Part shown: positions 39,261 to 50,010 of the stretch, piece after piece
Layout: the number at the start of each line of letters is the position of its first letter
How positions within the stretch are numbered: the first letter of the stretch is position 1
Assembly: GCF_033807715.1 (NCBI RefSeq)
Contig: NC_084587.1
Span: forward strand, 20,507,017 to 20,571,016
DNA from: Cololabis saira
Taxonomy: Eukaryota > Chordata > Actinopteri > Beloniformes > Belonidae
Length of the DNA stretch: 64,000 nucleotides
Reading direction: 5' to 3'
Program-made: the position numbers and the translations under genes
The notes under the pieces: model-generated
The model's input: the letters and a program-made list of their open reading frames with translations, nothing else
Databases searched by the model: none
Told to the model about the DNA's origin: nothing

Positions 39261-40119
39261 AGGTTTTGGTCCCCACAGCTAGATTTCACATCCATGACAA
39301 CTCTGCAGGGAGTGAGGTTTTATGTACCATGTCAGGTAAAACTATATAGGCTAAGGTTAGAAATGTTCTGCACAATAAGGGGTGTGGTCTTTTCATTGAG
39401 TATAGCCAATTGTCATCACTTTACCTACTTAGCACGTTGTGCTGTCTTGATTTCTGAGCTGTGAATAAAGAGCCAATAGAGCATTCATTATTTAAAGCTA
39501 ATATATGTTTTGTTGCACTGTTAATTTTACCGACAGATTGCTGATAGGTTTCCCCTGGCTGTAGGTTTCCCCGGTAAAAGATTGAGGCTTAGCTCAGCAG
39601 CCAGCTGGTGCTATAACCATACATTGGCTAAAGAGTCCCACCGTTGCAGTCCCCTGGGACTTTATTCCAGCTGGGTTCTACCAAGCCACCTTGTACGTAG
39701 GTTAAATTTACCTGAACCTTGGTCCAGACCCAGCTGTTATGAAGTCACTGGGACTTCAAAGCTGCATGTTACTGAGGAAACAACATGTCAAACGGGACCT
39801 CCTCCGTCTTCAGTGGGGCCGTCTACGAGCCATAACAGCAGTCATTTCTGATGTTGCAATTGAAACAACATTTGAAGTTGGAGGTGTTGCCACAGACCTC
39901 CAGCTTGGCTTGGCTGAAGTATCCAGCCCCATGCAACTGCAAGGCTGCTATGATTTAACATTGGCTTGAAAGTCCCACTTATTTGACTTCCGCTTGTCCT
40001 CATTTCAACTGCAACTTTGCTCAGTTCAAATGTTGTTTTGGTGGCAACATCCAGAAATGATGATGGACTAACAGATTTGATCAGAAGGAACGTAAAATTA
40101 ATATCATCATACGTCAAGA

Positions 40120-40335
40120 TTTTTGATATCTAAAAACAAGGCTCCATCTGAAAGAATAGTATTGAGTTCCATGGGTAGGAGTTTTTACTTCTTCCTACTC
40201 CTTTTGGAACATGTCAAGTCTGCTGCTGCTACCAAAAATAAGTGTCTCTTTTGCGTTCACTGTTTAAATGTTCAAGCATGTCTTAGTTACACTTTCATGT
40301 TTGAAATAAAGATGATTGAATTGAAAATTAATTGA
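40120..40335 (+). repeat. LINE 3' end fragment
   Basis: It has GGGTAGGAGTTTTTACTTCT and TTTGAAATAAAGATGATTGA, the 3' end of a fish LINE ending in short tandem repeats. It resembles the tail inside the inverted repeat near 42010-42130. Confidence 0.6.
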
Positions 40336-41472
40336 GTCATAGATTATGATTTAGCATGAGCTAAACCAAACTGAAATAGCGCATTTATGGTCATTGAACT
40401 AAGGTGGGTGTGTCCCAGGTGGCATCCAAGCCTGCTCATTCTAACCATTTGCAATACAAGGAAAGATTCTTCAAAAGAAGACTTGAGAAAACTTAAGAGA
40501 CATCACAAGCAGGCTGTTCAGTTCTTATACAGTCTTTGGATATGACGTTCACGGTTGTGTTTTACTGTGGAAGGTGCTCCTTTCGATTTGAATGTGTGTT
40601 TTGAAGAGGCAGTGTTCCTTTTTTCATTACAGAACTGCATTCCATCTTCAAATTTTTTACCAGAACATATTCACCGATTATTTGGTTGATTTTAACTTCT
40701 GCTTGCAGATGTGTTTTTTCTTCACAGAGTGGCGAACCTTCCTTATCTTTGTTACCATCAGATTCTGTTTCTCTGAGATGTTTTTTTTTTTTTTTTTTAA
40801 ATATCCTACAATTTTACGGAAATGTTAACAGATAACCTAATCAGTTTTGATTTAAGCTTCAGCATTTTTTCTTTGGTGCTTGTCATAGTCAAAGATAAAA
40901 TGGTTTGGTAGTCAGTACATTCTGTTTTATTTACATTTTAGAGTACACAATCTACATTTGTTTTTGGAAGTAAGCTTGTCTCCGTATCTGCTTGTCTGTA
41001 GATGGTGGATAACAGATTTCATTAGACTTTCATGAAAAAGGCTAAATTGATGAAATGGTTATTTTCCAAAAACAGTCTTTCAAATGCAAACCTTTGTATT
41101 TTTGTTCAGTCCACAACAGTTCATTCCTAGAGAAACAAAATGTTAATGTAATGACTCTTTTCTCAGGCCACTGTTGTTTTTTTCTTAGTTTTCTTAAGGA
41201 AGTGAAAGGAATTCCTTCCCAACACAAGAATATTCTCAGGAACGGCAGCCTCATCTCAGTTGATAGATTATATAAATTAATGTGAATTAGTCTGACACTG
41301 AGGTGGTGCTTTATAATATGCTCAAGTAAACTTAATTAATGAATGAATTCATTCATTCGGTATTATCTCCTGGACAAGGAGATGACACACGAACAAACAG
41401 ACAAACTGTTTCTCTTCTTCATACAACAGCATATTTGCAGATTGTACCTGACATTTATTTTGAACCTTGCTA

Positions 41473-42240
41473 CCGCAACTCATTCATCTTTTGATTAGGT
41501 TTAACTCAATATAATGTCCAAGTACAAAAGTCACAAGGTGTGTTAGTATGTACAACATCTGATGTTGTATTTTCTCTTCTTTTCAATCATTAATTTAGTA
41601 TTTCTTTTAGTAGCTGTGAGTCTAAGCTCTTTGTCTGTATTGTACAAGTGTATTATACTTGCTTAAGATATGTTTAGATATTTATGTGGATATTTATGTA
41701 GTATATATTATATGTAGAGAGGGATAGTTATAATTATGTAATATATGTTATATATTTATTAGGTATGTAGCATATATATATTTATAGGGATATTTATGTA
41801 GTTTATATAGTGTATATTTATATAGATTATTTATAATATTTGCATTTTCTATATATTGATATAATATTTATGTAATATTTATATTTTCTATATACTTATA
41901 TGGATAATTATGTAGTAATAGGCATGTTTACGTAGTATTTATATAGACTATATTTATATGGATATTGTGTAGATATAATATTAACAATAATGTAAATTCA
42001 TAGAGTTATAAAGGCGTAGGAACTAGGAAAAAGTTTATATTTCTTCCAACTGCTTTTTTCGAACATATGTGAATATGAAGATGTTACTGTTTTTTTGTTT
42101 TTTTTATATACATGTTCGAAATAAAAATGCATTCATTCATTCATTCATTCATTCATTCATTCATTCATTCATTCATTCATTCATTCATTCATTCATTCAT
42201 TCGTTCGTTCGTTCGTTCGTTCATTCATTCATTCATTCGT
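41473..42240 (+). repeat. left arm of large inverted repeat around cyp2u1 exon 1
   Basis: It starts CCGCAACTCATTCATCTTTT, runs through AT-rich ATTTATGTAG motifs and a LINE-like tail (TTCGAACATATGTGAATATG), and ends in an ATTC microsatellite. 43079-43769 is its reverse complement with few differences. The first 200 bp also resemble the sgms2 3' UTR. Confidence 0.88.
42128..42240 (+). repeat. (ATTC)n/(GTTC)n microsatellite
   Basis: About 28 tetranucleotide units, changing from ATTC to GTTC and back. The FIHSFIHS peptides read from it are artefacts. Confidence 0.95.
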
Positions 42241-42380
42241 TCTTGTTATTTTTTGCCTCTCCACAGAATATACTTGTGTCTGAACTCCTCCATAACAAAT
42301 AGCCTACAAGACAAAAAAAAGGGCTCGCAGACCCATGAGAGTACACTGGGCGCACCAATCAGAAAACAGTTCCTGGCGCT

Positions 42381-42541
42381 GCCAGCCAATAGGAACGCAG
42401 GAACGTTACAACGCTGACTGGCTGCCGTTTAACAACCACGCAGGAAGCGTGCGGAGCTCTGTTGTTGCACAGCTGTGTTTATAACACACCAGCAAACGTC
42501 TTGTTAACTTGTCAGCAGCTTTTTCTTTTAACTTGGATGCC
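42381..42541 (+). promoter_or_regulatory. cyp2u1: cyp2u1 proximal promoter and 5' UTR (inferred)
   Basis: It contains a CCAAT box (AGCCAATAGGAACG, about 42384) and a TATA-like TGTTTATAAC near 42475. The transcription start was not determined. The assignment follows from its position directly before the start codon. Confidence 0.4.
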
Positions 42542-42971
42542 ATGGTTTCACTGTCACCGTTGGGGTACGTGAGCAGCGTTTTGCTGACACCTTTAAGCCT
42601 TGTGTATTTACTTATATTTCTGCCAGTGTTATTTTGGGTAGTTTTCTATCAAAAGAAGCGGCTCCTGTACAAGAATATCCCTCCAGGTCCGACCCCGTGG
42701 CCGGTAGTTGGTAACGTGGGCGGGTTTTTCATCCCCACTTCTGTAAGAAAGATACTTGGACAGCAGTACCAACAGCCAGGAATAACAGGCACTGCTTCTT
42801 TAAGTCACTTTGCTGAGCTGTACGGTAACATTTACAGTTTCTTCATGGGGTCTCAGTTGATAGTTGTATTGAATGGCTATGAGATGGTGAGAGATGCTCT
42901 CTCCAACCACGCCGAGGTGTTTTCTGACAGACCGGACGCCCCTGTCATCACCATCCTCACTAAACGCAAAG
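42542..42971 (+). CDS. cyp2u1: cyp2u1 exon 1
   Basis: It encodes residues 1-143 plus one base: membrane anchor, [12 protein letters not shown] hinge, and [20 protein letters not shown]. The donor is GTAAGC. Confidence 0.95.
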
Positions 42972-45900
42972 GTAAGCTTGCATTCAATCACAAGTTCTTA
43001 TCTCATATAAATTGTTAATAAACAGTGTAAGAATGTATTACTAATATACATGGGTGCAGATCCCGGGGGGGGGGGGGTGAATGAAGGAATGAATGAATGA
43101 ATTAATGCATTTTTATTTCGAACATGTATATAAAAAAAAACAAAAAAAAACAGTAACATCTTCATATTCACATATGTTCGAAAAAAGGAGTAGGAAGAAG
43201 TATAAACTTTTTCCTAGTTCCTACCCCTTTATAACTCTATGAATTTACATTATTGTTAATATTATATCTACACAATATCCATATAAATATAGTCTATATA
43301 AATACTACGTAAACATGCCTATTACTACATCATTATCCATATAAGTATATAGAAAATATACATATTACATAAATATTATATCAATATATAGAAAATACAA
43401 ATATTATAAAAAATCTATATAAATATACACTATATAAACTACATAAATATCCCTATAAATATATATATATGCTACATACCTAATAAATATATAACATATA
43501 TTACATAATTATAACTATCCCTCTTTACATATAATATATACTACATAAATATCCACATACATATCTAAACATATCTTAAGCAAGTATAATACACTTGTAC
43601 AATACAGACATAGAGCTTAGACTCACAGCTACTAAAAGAAATACTAAATTAATGATTGAAAAGAAGAGAAAATACAACATCAGATGTTGTACATACTAAC
43701 ACACCTTGTGACTTTTGTATTTGGACATTATATTGAGTTAAACCTAATCAAAAGATGAATGAGTTGCGGAAAAACGTGAATTGTCCCCCCCAATAAAAAT
43801 ACCCTAAATTATTCAAAATTGAACAAATGTATTTTCAGACTTAAAGGTTGAATATGTAGAATATTTATTAAAAATATATTTCTAAAAAAATAATACATCC
43901 ACGGTGCGTTTTGAGGTGTACAGATTGAAAGTCTTGCTACGCCATACTTTTTTTTTTTTTAGTCTGAATTAATATTTTTTAAATTTTTGACGGGCTCGAG
44001 TCGAGCTGTTTAGGACAAATAAACAAGAAATAAACTAGAAAGGTAAGCACAATAAATGATTCCCTGTGCAGTATTTTTTGGCAAGCCTTTACCAATTTAT
44101 GGCATGGTATGATTTGCATATTGGCAAAAAATTTAAAATTAAAATCACGTTGGTGTCCCCCCCGAATCCTGACATCGGATCTGCACCCCTGCTAATATAT
44201 AATTCTCCCTTTTCCACCTGAGGAGGCCTGCTGTTAATAATTAAACAAAAAGAAAAAGACAACAAGCAAACAAAATCAATAGTCTTATCTACGTGAAGTT
44301 GTGCCACATTTGGAGGTTTTTAATGAATGAAAAGTACTGCACTGAACAAAAATAGTGTCAATTTACATTTAAAGACGTGGAAAAAAAATGTTGGTACTCT
44401 TTGCATTAAGAAGAATCTCTTCAGGCAGATATTTTTTTATTTTTCCTTTGTAATCAGGTGATATATTTCAGAATTCATTGCTCCATCAATGACTATGAAC
44501 TTTCCCATCCCATACATTATGTAGTAGAGAACGTGGAAATCATAATACTACCACTGCCGTGTTTTACAGAAATAATGAGATTTTTATGTTGTGATTCATT
44601 GTTTTGTTTTTTAACACAAAACACTTCTCATTTAAACCAAAATCTTTGTTTAGAAATTCTCCTTAACACCACCTGTATAAACCAACTAAAAGACACGGAT
44701 GAGAAGGTTGCCTTTGTATTGTATCTGTAATATTGTTCTGCTAAACGTGTCTCGGACATCTCAACTATGATTTCTTTCATTTACAGTTCAACTTAATTAC
44801 CTAAAGTGTGATCTGAGCATTACTAAATAGGATAATGATTGCTTAACGGTAACACATTTTACTGCTCTCTTGATTTATTTGTTTTAAATAATGTCAAGTA
44901 AACATGCATAGCATTTGTAGTATTGAAAATAGGATTTGGGGGGGGGGGGGGGGGCTGAAGCTATTATCATAGCTTATAGACAACTCTAAGTGAAACTTTT
45001 AAAAGTTAATGAGTATGGCATGTCATTGAAACATTTAATTGGCTACACTGATGCCTTTTCTTAAGTGGCAAGATTGAACTGAACTGTTCTTTCTTTGTTG
45101 TTTAACTTCAGGGATAGTATTTGCACCTTATGGGCCAGTGTGGCGAAAGCAGCGCAAGTTCTGCCATGCCAGTCTGCGAAACTTTGGCCTGGGGAAGTTG
45201 AGTTTGGAGCCGTCCATCCTGCAAAGCCTAGAAACCCTCAAAACTGAAATTTTGCGAAAGAATGAGGAGTCTGGCAGCGGCGGTATGAACCTGTCTTCAC
45301 CGATCAGCAGTGCCGTGTCAAACGTCATCTGCTCGATGATCCTTGGTCAGCAGTTCCAGTTTGGGGATCCGGAGTTCCGCATCCTGCTCGACCTTGTACC
45401 GCTTGCGCTGGAGGTCTCTATGAACAGCGCTGCAATCCTCATCAACGTCTTTCCACCGCTCTTCTATTTGCCTTTTGGGCCCTTCAAGGATTTACGGCAT
45501 GCGGAAAGAGACATCGGAGTCTTCCTAAAGAAGATGATCGCCGACCACCGTGAGACGTTGGATCCCAACAACCCAAGGGATCTTGTAGACATGTACTTGA
45601 TGGAGGTGATGGCCCAGAAAGCTGCAGGAGAGCACGACAGCACCTTCACAGAGGATTATCTCTTCTATATTATAGCTGACCTCTTCGTTGCTGGCAGTGA
45701 CACCACTACTAACTCAGTTTTGTGGTTTCTGCTCTTCATGATCTTACACCCTGACATCCAAGGTAAAAGCGTAGCATTTACAAACTGCTTACTTACTCTT
45801 GTGAAATCAAATCACTCTGTGATTCATTATGCAGATTTTCTTAAATTGATCAATTATATATCAATCAAACTTTATTCATATAGCAATTTTCATGTAACCC

Positions 45901-46027
45901 AATTCTTTACAGGATTAAAATAGCAGCAACAGAAATACTTTTGAAAAATGTCAAAGGTATTGCTCCCTTTTTATTGTCTTCCCTGCGGCAGGTTTCCAAT
46001 GGCATTCTGGGAGAGAACATTAGAGAA

Positions 46028-46095
<68 letters not shown>

Positions 46096-49000
46096 GCGTG
46101 ATTCTCAACAATGTAATTGTATTCAAACAACATTACAGTGTTAAGTTTAATTGTTGTGGAAATGTGCACATGCAAAGGTGATTGCAACATATTTTGGTCT
46201 TGTAGACATTTCCAGATTCATATAAAACTTTGTTTTTGAAAACAAGAAATTGGAAGTCTGCTGTAAGAAACCCACAAGCCCTCATACTTCCATGTTTTAG
46301 TCTCATTTGTACACTTAAGCCCTTTTCAAACTCCACATGGACAAAGATATGAAAGAATGCTTGTATTATTGCATCATAATTATTTGTGGTTCATGGACTC
46401 AAAGAGCTTTGATTAGACGATGATTTTGTCAAATCAAATTTACCCAGAATTATGTATGATAGTTACTTTTTCCAATTGTTTTGGTTTAAGATAAAATCCA
46501 GGCAGAGATTGATGAAGTGGTGGGCAGAGATCGGGTTCCATCTCTGACTGATAGGGGAAGTATGCCGTTCACTGAGGCCACCATATTGGAGACGCAGCGA
46601 TTGGCGGTGGTGGTTCCCCTGTCTATTCCGCACATGGCCTCAGAAACAACAGGTAATCAAAAATAACCATCCCATAATTCCACAGGTCTGAATCATCTTT
46701 GTGGAAATAAAGATCTCTCACAGTTTCACAACTGCTCAGGGGCCTCATTTAAAATGGAGTGCGTACGATTCATACTAAAAGTGCACGTACGCTCAAAAGC
46801 CGAAAATGCCGTGCGCAAAAAAAAATCCGGATCAATAAAACCATGTGCACGCAGACTTCCACGCAGTCCAGCTGGAAGGTTGCATAGCTGAATCCGCCCC
46901 TTTACACGCCCAGAAATGCATATGGATGAGCCTGCTGAGCATGCGCAGTGGTTTTCTGCAGCCTGTTTGGCGCAGATCCATGGTTTGGCGTCAGAATGAA
47001 TGAGAAGTAGCAGCCACCGTGACACTGACTTTCACGGAGACCTAGATGCTGTAGATGATGTGGAGGACAGGAAAATCACATTATTTGGTGGTCACAGTAA
47101 AAGTTAGAATAAGTATATAAATAGTATACAATAAAATAAAGTGAGTGGGTGGCAGCACGCCGTTGCTGCGCTAAACGCCGTGAGTTCCCCGGCGCAACAG
47201 GGGGGACATGCCCCCCGTCTTTTCAAAACCATGTTTTTTTTCCCCTTACTTTTTACAGTTTAAAAACTAACGGTAGGATCAGCCTTAAATTGCAAATGAT
47301 CAAGACACTGTATGAAAGCGATACGAAAACGGCCCCGCAGCCCCGCTTCACCCCCCGCTCCCCCTCCTCCTCCTCCCCCCTCCCCTCAGAGCTGCTCAGG
47401 GCGGGTTTATGGTTCCGCGTCACCGACGCAGAGCCTACGCCGTAGGTGCGCGTCGCCGCGTACCCTACGCCGTAGGCTCTGCGTCGTTTTAACGCGGGAC
47501 CCTAATTTAGGCACCATATACAAGCAGCACGTAAAGGTTTCACGCGCGCGTAAAACTCATATATATGAAAAAAAATCTGTGTCCCTTTAGGGAAGAAATG
47601 AGGGGCTCCGTGGGGCTCCCTAAACGCAGCCCCTCATTTGTTCTGTCCTAAAGCGGGTGAAGAAGAGGCTGCAGCAGCAGCAGCACCAGAGTCCTGACTG
47701 ACAGCTTCACACACAGAGGGGCACGATCAGCGCTATATTATTTTATTTTATTATTTTATTATTTTAAGCCTGACATATGTTGTGATATGTGATGACATGA
47801 TTAAGAGTATGACATGAATCTGGCTTCATTTCACCACCTCACAGCCTGCCTCGCCAGTTCCCCGTGTCTTAAGTAAATTCTTACGGGAGGGTCCTAGTTG
47901 CCGTAAAGATACGCAGATTTTTCGGTTAGTTTTTTCTTTTTAGATCCGAGGATTTGCGTAGAAGGTGGCTTCCGCAACTTTCAGGCGCTTTTTCTGCGCA
48001 AGCAAGCTTTATAGATGAGGCCTCAGGTCCTCTTTTTCACTGATTTCTGCAACTGATTTTATTTTTAAGGGCCTTTGATTCAAAAGTCTCCACTTTTAAG
48101 ATAAGATAAGATTGACCACCATATCACAGTTTGGGTATCTCGTCGAACTTGAATGATTCTTATCTGTCTGATAAGTCTTTGTATGGATCAGTTCATATAT
48201 GAGGCTGCTGCCATCTCATGTGGGTTCCTCAGGGCTCTGTCTCGGGTCCTATTTGGTTGACACTTAACGTTCTGTCTTTAAGATGGATTATAAATCGTTT
48301 TAGCCACATCTATCAAGCTTTTAGCAGATGATATTCAGCTATGCTGGTTTAAACATTTTTTTTTTAATGTTCTTCATTTCATCTTTAGTCAAATTTGATT
48401 AATTATCCGACGGACATCAAGAAATGGTGTTTCTCATATCTTTGTGCTATGTTAGAAACATTGAATCCTTTAAATCCACCCGGGAGGAGCTCGGACATTG
48501 AGAGGAGTCAGCTGAGGTGGCTTGGGCACCTGTACCGGATCCTCCTGGACGCCTCCCTAGGGAGGTGTTCCAGGCATGTCCCACTGGGGGGAGACCCCGG
48601 GGAAGACCCAGGACACGCTGGAGAGACTATGTCTCTCGGCTGGCCTGGGAACGCCTCGGACTCCCCTCGGAAGAGCTGGAGGAAGAGCTGGAGGAAGAGC
48701 TGGAGGAAGTGTCTGGGGTGAAGGAAGTCTGGGCATCCCTGCTGAGGCTGCTGCCCCCGCGACCCGGGAACGGATAAGCGGAGGACAATGGATGGATGGA
48801 TGGATGGATGGATGGATGGATGGATGGATGGATGGATGGATGGATGGATGGATAGTTTTATGTTATTTTATCCGGCCCATCTTCTAATTTTTTTTAATGA
48901 AAAATAAACTTCTTGTAAACATACAAAGTTATACACTTCTCTGGCTTTTATTTTCTAGAGTTCCGAGGCTACACTATTCCTAAGGGAACGGTTATTTTCC

Positions 49001-49438
49001 CCAACCTGTGGTCCGTCCTCAGGGATCCCACTGTGTGGGAGGATCCAGAAACTTTCAACCCAGCACGGTTCTTGGACAATGAAGGAAATTTGCTCAGGAA
49101 AGAGTTCTTCATACCGTTTGGGATTGGTATGCCTGTTTTTAGTTTTATGAGTCATACTGCTGAAACATTCATTTGTAGATGAAGTTACTTGCATGTACAC
49201 AGATCCAATGACTCCACTCGCATGTTTCTCAGGTCGCAGAGTGTGCATGGGCGAGCAGCTGGCAAAGATGGAGATGTTCCTGATGGTCACCCACTTACTG
49301 CAGGCCTTCAAATTCAGAATCCCAGAAGGACAGCCTCCTCCTTCACTAGAAGAACGCTTTGGCCTGACAGTAGCACCCAAACCATACAATGTATGTGTGA
49401 CAGCTCGTAATGACAACGGTGGAACAGATTCTAAGTAA
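42542..49438 (+). CDS. cyp2u1: cytochrome P450 2U1
   Basis: A membrane-bound haem monooxygenase; mammalian CYP2U1 hydroxylates long-chain fatty acids such as arachidonate at omega and omega-1 positions, in the ER and mitochondria. Five exons (42542-42971, 45112-45762, 46491-46652, 48959-49126, 49233-49438) join in phase to 538 residues, against 544 in human with the same exon number. Features are an N-terminal membrane anchor (residues about 10-38), the proline hinge [13 protein letters not shown]-helix AGSDTTTN (337-344), ExxR as ETQR (394-397), FNPARF, and the haem motif [11 protein letters not shown] with ligand C475. The start ATG has a strong context (GCCATGG) and no upstream in-frame ATG. 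It follows sgms2 as in human 4q25. The first exon is enclosed by a large inverted repeat. No disabling change is visible. Confidence 0.96.
42972..45111 (+). other. cyp2u1: cyp2u1 intron 1, contents
   Basis: After a G-run it holds the right arm of the inverted repeat (43079-43769). The remainder (43770-45100) is AT-rich, with another G-run at 44938-44954, and nothing else identifiable. Confidence 0.6.
43079..43769 (-). repeat. right arm of large inverted repeat around cyp2u1 exon 1
   Basis: It is the reverse complement of 41473 to about 42160, from GAATGAATGAATTAATGCAT to GATGAATGAGTTGCGG. The two arms differ only by scattered substitutions (for example TACATCATTATCC against TACATAATTATCC). 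Confidence 0.88.
45112..45762 (+). CDS. cyp2u1: cyp2u1 exon 2
   Basis: It encodes residues 144-360: [43 protein letters not shown] and the I-helix AGSDTTTN. This single large exon replaces several exons of other CYP2 genes, as in human CYP2U1. The acceptor is AACTTCAG and the donor GTAAAA. Confidence 0.96.
46031..46095 (+). repeat. (AATC)n microsatellite
   Basis: About 16 units of AATC in cyp2u1 intron 2, next to a fragment (45855-45925) resembling the common AATCAAACTTTATT fish repeat. Confidence 0.95.
46491..46652 (+). CDS. cyp2u1: cyp2u1 exon 3
   Basis: It encodes residues 361-414 with the K-helix ETQR and [12 protein letters not shown]. The acceptor is TGGTTTAAG, with a weak polypyrimidine tract, and the donor GTAATC. 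It is supported by phase and homology. Confidence 0.94.
46741..48022. mobile_element. DNA-transposon-like element with inverted ends and 5-bp flanking repeats
   Basis: The ends are GGCCTCATTTA and TATAGATGAGGCC. TCAGG flanks both sides (46736-46740, 48023-48027). The interior shows inverted relationships (CGTACGCTCAAAAGCC near the left, TTTCTGCGCAAGCAAGC near the right) and a nested palindromic MITE. No transposase was recognised. It lies in cyp2u1 intron 3. Confidence 0.65.
47405..47507. mobile_element. short palindromic MITE (CCTACGCCGTAGG family), copy 2
   Basis: GTTTATGGTTCCGCGTCACC and CCTACGCCGTAGG are followed by their reverse complements, ending GTCGTTTTAACGCGGGACCC. It is nested within the larger element at 46741-48022. 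Confidence 0.75.
48480..48852 (+). repeat. LINE (RTE-like) 3' end with (ATGG)n tail
   Basis: GAGGTGGCTTGGGCACCTGT, then GGAGACCCCGGGGAAGACCC and CCCGGGAACGGATAAGCGGA, lead into about 16 ATGG units. This is the well-known 3' end of a fish LINE. Three 15-bp GAGCTGGAGGAAGA units make the local frames look coding. Confidence 0.8.
48959..49126 (+). CDS. cyp2u1: cyp2u1 exon 4
   Basis: It encodes residues 415-470: [20 protein letters not shown], then [12 protein letters not shown] and IPFGI, leading into the haem loop. The acceptor is TTTTCTAG and the donor GTATGC. Confidence 0.95.
49233..49438 (+). CDS. cyp2u1: cyp2u1 exon 5 (haem-binding)
   Basis: It encodes residues 471-538: [17 protein letters not shown] with haem ligand C475, then [18 protein letters not shown], ending DSK and TAA. 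The acceptor is TTTCTCAG. Confidence 0.96.
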
Positions 49439-50010
49439 ACAAGGTGCACTGACATTAAGCACTTCACAAAAATCCAAAGATGCTTCTTCACATCTCCTGG
49501 AGCAACACCTTGATGCTATTTCTATACCAAGATATCATTTTTGGACCAGACTAGTTGGTCTATATGGGTGAAATCCCAGGTTATTTTATTATATTCATTG
49601 TTAGTTTTATAAACCAGATTATTTAAGAAACTCCTGATTTTAGAAAAAGAATGTCAGAAGTAATGACAAATACAGATCATATTTATTTTTACTCAAATTT
49701 TATATTACTAAATAATGAAGAACTTTTTGTACCGCACTTTAGAAAAACAAAAGCATGAAGTCATGAGATTGTACGGGTTTATTCTTTTTTCTTTCATACT
49801 TGATACTTGATTAGCAAGGCCAGTATTATATATTCAGATGCCTTTGGATTTTGAAATACCAGCCGAATTGTTGTGTTGATAGTTTAACATTTCAGTTTTT
49901 GACCCTGCTATGATTTTCTTTGTAGAAATTAGCACAAATATTAAATGAATGAGCTCATACTGTAAATTTAAGTGTAATTTTGAAAATAAAGATTTTATTT
50001 TTGAAAAATA
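49439..50010 (+). other. cyp2u1: cyp2u1 3' UTR (probable)
   Basis: The first clear AATAAA after the stop is at 49985-49990, followed by a T-rich stretch, so the mRNA may end near 50010. Confidence 0.45.

Larger units (their letters stand above)
36961..42380. other. sgms2-cyp2u1 intergenic region, contents
   Basis: It holds a Tc1 remnant (38950-39020), retroposon tails (39165-39260, 40120-40335), a diverged copy of the sgms2 3' UTR and the left arm of a large inverted repeat (41473-42240). A stretch at 39560-39970 has partly open frames but no known motif. No gene is supported. Confidence 0.55.

Noticed and set aside
39560..39970. Possible coding remnant
   Set aside because: Frames are partly open on both strands, but no motif, splice sites or homology are recognisable.
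42069..42417. Open frames of FIHSFIHS repeats
   Set aside because: Translation of the (ATTC)n microsatellite.
48395..48887. Three overlapping open frames of 86-108 codons
   Set aside because: They lie in the known 3' end of a fish LINE followed by ATGG repeats; three frames are open because of the local composition.
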